64,000 nt of DNA, from the NCBI RefSeq assembly GCF_014196965.1, contig NZ_JACIEQ010000003.1, forward strand, positions 62,001 to 126,000, in the 5' to 3' direction. Under the pieces are notes generated by a model that worked only from the letters and a program-made list of their open reading frames with translations, did not search any database and was not told the DNA's origin. Numbering within the stretch: position 1 is the stretch's first letter; each line of letters begins with the position of its first letter. The stretch is from Actibacterium naphthalenivorans (GTDB taxonomy: Bacteria; Pseudomonadota; Alphaproteobacteria; Rhodobacterales; Rhodobacteraceae). Position numbers and translations under genes: made by a program. Shown here piece by piece: positions 62,314 through 64,000 of the stretch.

Positions 62314-62913
62314 ATGGCAAAAAGCAGTAGCGGACAAATGATCGTGAAACCGACAGTGGAAAATCTGGCAGACGCCGCAAAACAGGCGGGCAAGAAGGGG
62401 CCGCCGCCGGTGCATCTATGGAATCCGCCGTTCTGCGGTGATCTCGACATGCGTATCGCGCGGGACGGCACGTGGTTCTATCTTGGCACGCCGATCGGCC
62501 GTCCGGGCCTAGTGAAGCTGTTTTCATCGATTCTGCGCAAGGACGGCGAAGACTATTTCCTCGTCACCCCGGTGGAAAAAGTTGGCATCACGGTCGAGGA
62601 TGCCCCCTTCGTCGCCCAGGATTTCGAAACGGAAGGCGCTGATAAAGAGCAGAATATCACCTTCTTCACCCATGTCGGCGATGCCGCCACCGCCGGCCCC
62701 GACCACCCGATCCGGGTGGCGCGCGATTCCGAAACCGGCGAACCCTCGCCCTACGTCACCATCCGCGCCAACCTCGAGGCGCTGATCGACCGCAAGAGCT
62801 TTTACCGGCTGGTCGATATCGGCAGCCATGCGCCGCATGAGGGGCAAAGCTGGTTCGGCCTGTGGTCCGGCGGGGTGTTTTTTCCGATCATCCCATCGGC
62901 GGAACTGCGCTGA
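62314..62913 (+). CDS. DUF1285 domain protein
   Basis: The 199-residue protein has HLWNPPFCGDLDMRIARDGTWFYLGTPIGRPGLVKLFSSIL, shown here as HLWNPPFCGDLDMRI and WFYLGTPIGRPGLVKLFSSI. It continues with DYFLVTPVEKVGI, the DUF1285 signature. No signal peptide is present. It is commonly found beside MoxR genes in alphaproteobacteria, as here (divergent). Function is unknown. The hydroxypyruvate isomerase gene begins four bases after its stop. Confidence 0.85.
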   Translation: MAKSSSGQMIVKPTVENLADAAKQAGKKGPPPVHLWNPPFCGDLDMRIARDGTWFYLGTPIGRPGLVKLFSSILRKDGEDYFLVTPVEKVGITVEDAPFVAQDFETEGADKEQNITFFTHVGDAATAGPDHPIRVARDSETGEPSPYVTIRANLEALIDRKSFYRLVDIGSHAPHEGQSWFGLWSGGVFFPIIPSAELR

Positions 62914-62916
62914 AAA

Positions 62917-63678
62917 ATGTTCCGCTTTGCCGCGAATCTAAGCTTTCTGTTCACCGAGCATGCCTTCCCCGACAGGTTCGCCGCCGCCCGCACCGCCGGA
63001 TTCGGCGCCGTGGAGATGCTGTTTCCCTATGCCCATTCCATCGATGACATCCGTACCTGGCTGGATGCCGAAACGCTCGACCTGGCGCTGTTCAACACGC
63101 CGGTGCATGACTGGGCCGAGGGCGGGCGCGGGGTGGCGGCGATCCCCGGAGAGACCGGCCGCTTCCGCGATGAGTTCGATCTGGCGCTCAGCTATGCCGA
63201 AGAGCTGCGCCCGGCCCATATCCACATCATGTCCGGCCTGAGCGCCGGCAGCGCCGCCCGCGATTGCCTGATCGACAATCTGGCCTGGGCCGCCCGCCAC
63301 GCCCCCGACCAGAGCCTGACCATCGAACCGATCAACCGCGCCGACATGCCGGGCTATTTCCTGAACGATTTCGCCGCCGCCGCCCGGATCATCACCGAGG
63401 TCGGCGCCCCCAACCTGGCCCTGCAGTTCGACGCCTATCACGCCCACCGCATCCACGGCGATCTGACGGCCCTGTGGGCGCGTTTCGGTCCGATCACCCG
63501 GCATGTGCAGATCGCCGGTGCCCCGGGCCGGCACGAACCAGCCGGCGGCACGATCGACTACACCGCCTTCTTCGGCCAGCTTGCCCAGAGCGGCTATGAC
63601 GGCTTTGTCGGCGCGGAATATCATCCGGCGGGCACCACCACGGCCGGGCTGGCATGGTTTTACCGCGCGCCGAGCTGA
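62917..63678 (+). CDS. hyi: Hydroxypyruvate isomerase-like TIM-barrel enzyme
   Basis: The 253-residue protein has the xylose-isomerase-like barrel motifs of Hyi: FAANLSFLFTEHAFPDRFAAA, GFGAVEMLFPY, HIHIMSGL, LTIEPINRADMPGYFL with the metal-binding Glu, LQFDAYHAHRI and FVGAEYHPAG. It interconverts hydroxypyruvate and tartronate semialdehyde in glyoxylate metabolism, which would fit the glycolate oxidase genes in the same window. It lies four bases after the DUF1285 gene. The substrate is inferred from the family. Confidence 0.85.
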   Translation: MFRFAANLSFLFTEHAFPDRFAAARTAGFGAVEMLFPYAHSIDDIRTWLDAETLDLALFNTPVHDWAEGGRGVAAIPGETGRFRDEFDLALSYAEELRPAHIHIMSGLSAGSAARDCLIDNLAWAARHAPDQSLTIEPINRADMPGYFLNDFAAAARIITEVGAPNLALQFDAYHAHRIHGDLTALWARFGPITRHVQIAGAPGRHEPAGGTIDYTAFFGQLAQSGYDGFVGAEYHPAGTTTAGLAWFYRAPS

Positions 63679-63737
63679 CTCGAGGGTTGCAGACCCGCCG
63701 CGCCGCGCCATACTGCGCGCGGCAACACGAGGCTCCC

Positions 63738-63965
63738 ATGATCCCCAAACGGTTTGAATTCGTCGTCTTCGGCCTGGTTCTGTCGGGGCTGATGTCCTTT
63801 CTGGTGTCGGGTATCGCCACCGCCCGCACGACGGGCCTTGTCGAGAGCTTTCCCGGCCTCTGGATCGGCGCCTGGCTGACGTCCTGGCTGGTGGCCTTCC
63901 CGGCGGTGCTGGTTGTGGCCCCGATCGCCCGGCGCCTTGTTCACCGCCTGATCAGACAGGACTGA
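63738..63965 (+). CDS. DUF2798 family two-helix membrane protein
   Basis: The 75-residue protein has two membrane helices (FVVFGLVLSGLMSFLVSGIA and WIGAWLTSWLVAFPAVLVVA) and a basic C-terminus (PIARRLVHRLIRQD), which fits DUF2798. I start at ATG 63738, as the upstream frame has no support. It lies 59 bases after the hyi gene. Function is unknown. Nothing further is seen in the last 35 bases. Confidence 0.75.
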   Translation: MIPKRFEFVVFGLVLSGLMSFLVSGIATARTTGLVESFPGLWIGAWLTSWLVAFPAVLVVAPIARRLVHRLIRQD

Positions 63966-64000
63966 CAGCCTCAGTCAGGCCGCCGCTGATCGGCACAGCC

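Overview
The window is high-GC alphaproteobacterial DNA, most likely from a member of the Rhodobacteraceae (roseobacter/Paracoccus-like). This is judged from gene content (panBC, glcDEF, an ALDH16-type double aldehyde dehydrogenase beside deoC, DUF1523, DUF1285, a MoxR-DUF58-DUF4159 cluster) and from a GC-rich intergenic repeat carrying the core GATATTT. No rRNA, tRNA or CRISPR array was recognised.

Positions 1 to about 25.4 kb form an accessory island with lower and uneven GC. Its ends carry transfer functions: a truncated TraG/VirD4-like coupling protein runs off the left edge, and a relaxase with a MobC-like partner and a candidate oriT lies at 23.5-25.4 kb. Between them are a transmembrane XRE regulator, a serine resolvase, several unknown genes, a large nitrilase-fold protein (8.5-10.3 kb), a type I restriction-modification operon (11.2-16.2 kb), two pyrimidine-modification genes directly behind it (16.2-18.2 kb), a HigB toxin with a HigA-ImmA antitoxin, the antirestriction protein ArdC, and a zinc-ribbon protein with a HEPN-like RX4H motif. 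Two hairpin-rich non-coding tracts precede hsdM and ardC.

The most interesting unit is 11.2-18.2 kb. Five genes on one strand encode HsdM, HsdS, HsdR, a thymidylate-synthase-fold enzyme with the RSND...GF..D signature of dCMP hydroxymethylases, and a protein I recognise as the clade 3 alpha-glutamyl/putrescinyl-thymine pyrophosphorylase type. The arrangement suggests that pyrimidine hypermodification is coupled to type I restriction. This is inference from sequence and gene order.

From about 25.5 kb onward the DNA is uniformly GC-rich and reads as ordinary chromosome. In order it holds: a metallophosphoesterase; an RND efflux pump; deoxyribose catabolism (deoC plus ALDH16); two small membrane proteins; an M20 deacylase; panBC; a peptide ABC transporter followed by a P1 peptidase and a succinate-semialdehyde dehydrogenase; a phytase-like esterase; an hsp20 gene with a clear ROSE-type RNA thermometer and an RpoH-like promoter; a secreted trypsin-like protease; glycolate oxidase glcDEF with a candidate GntR-type operator; a four-gene MoxR/DUF58/BatA-DUF4159/vWA cluster; and DUF1285, hydroxypyruvate isomerase and DUF2798 genes. 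Many long antisense open frames in this half are shadows of GC-rich coding sequence and are left out.
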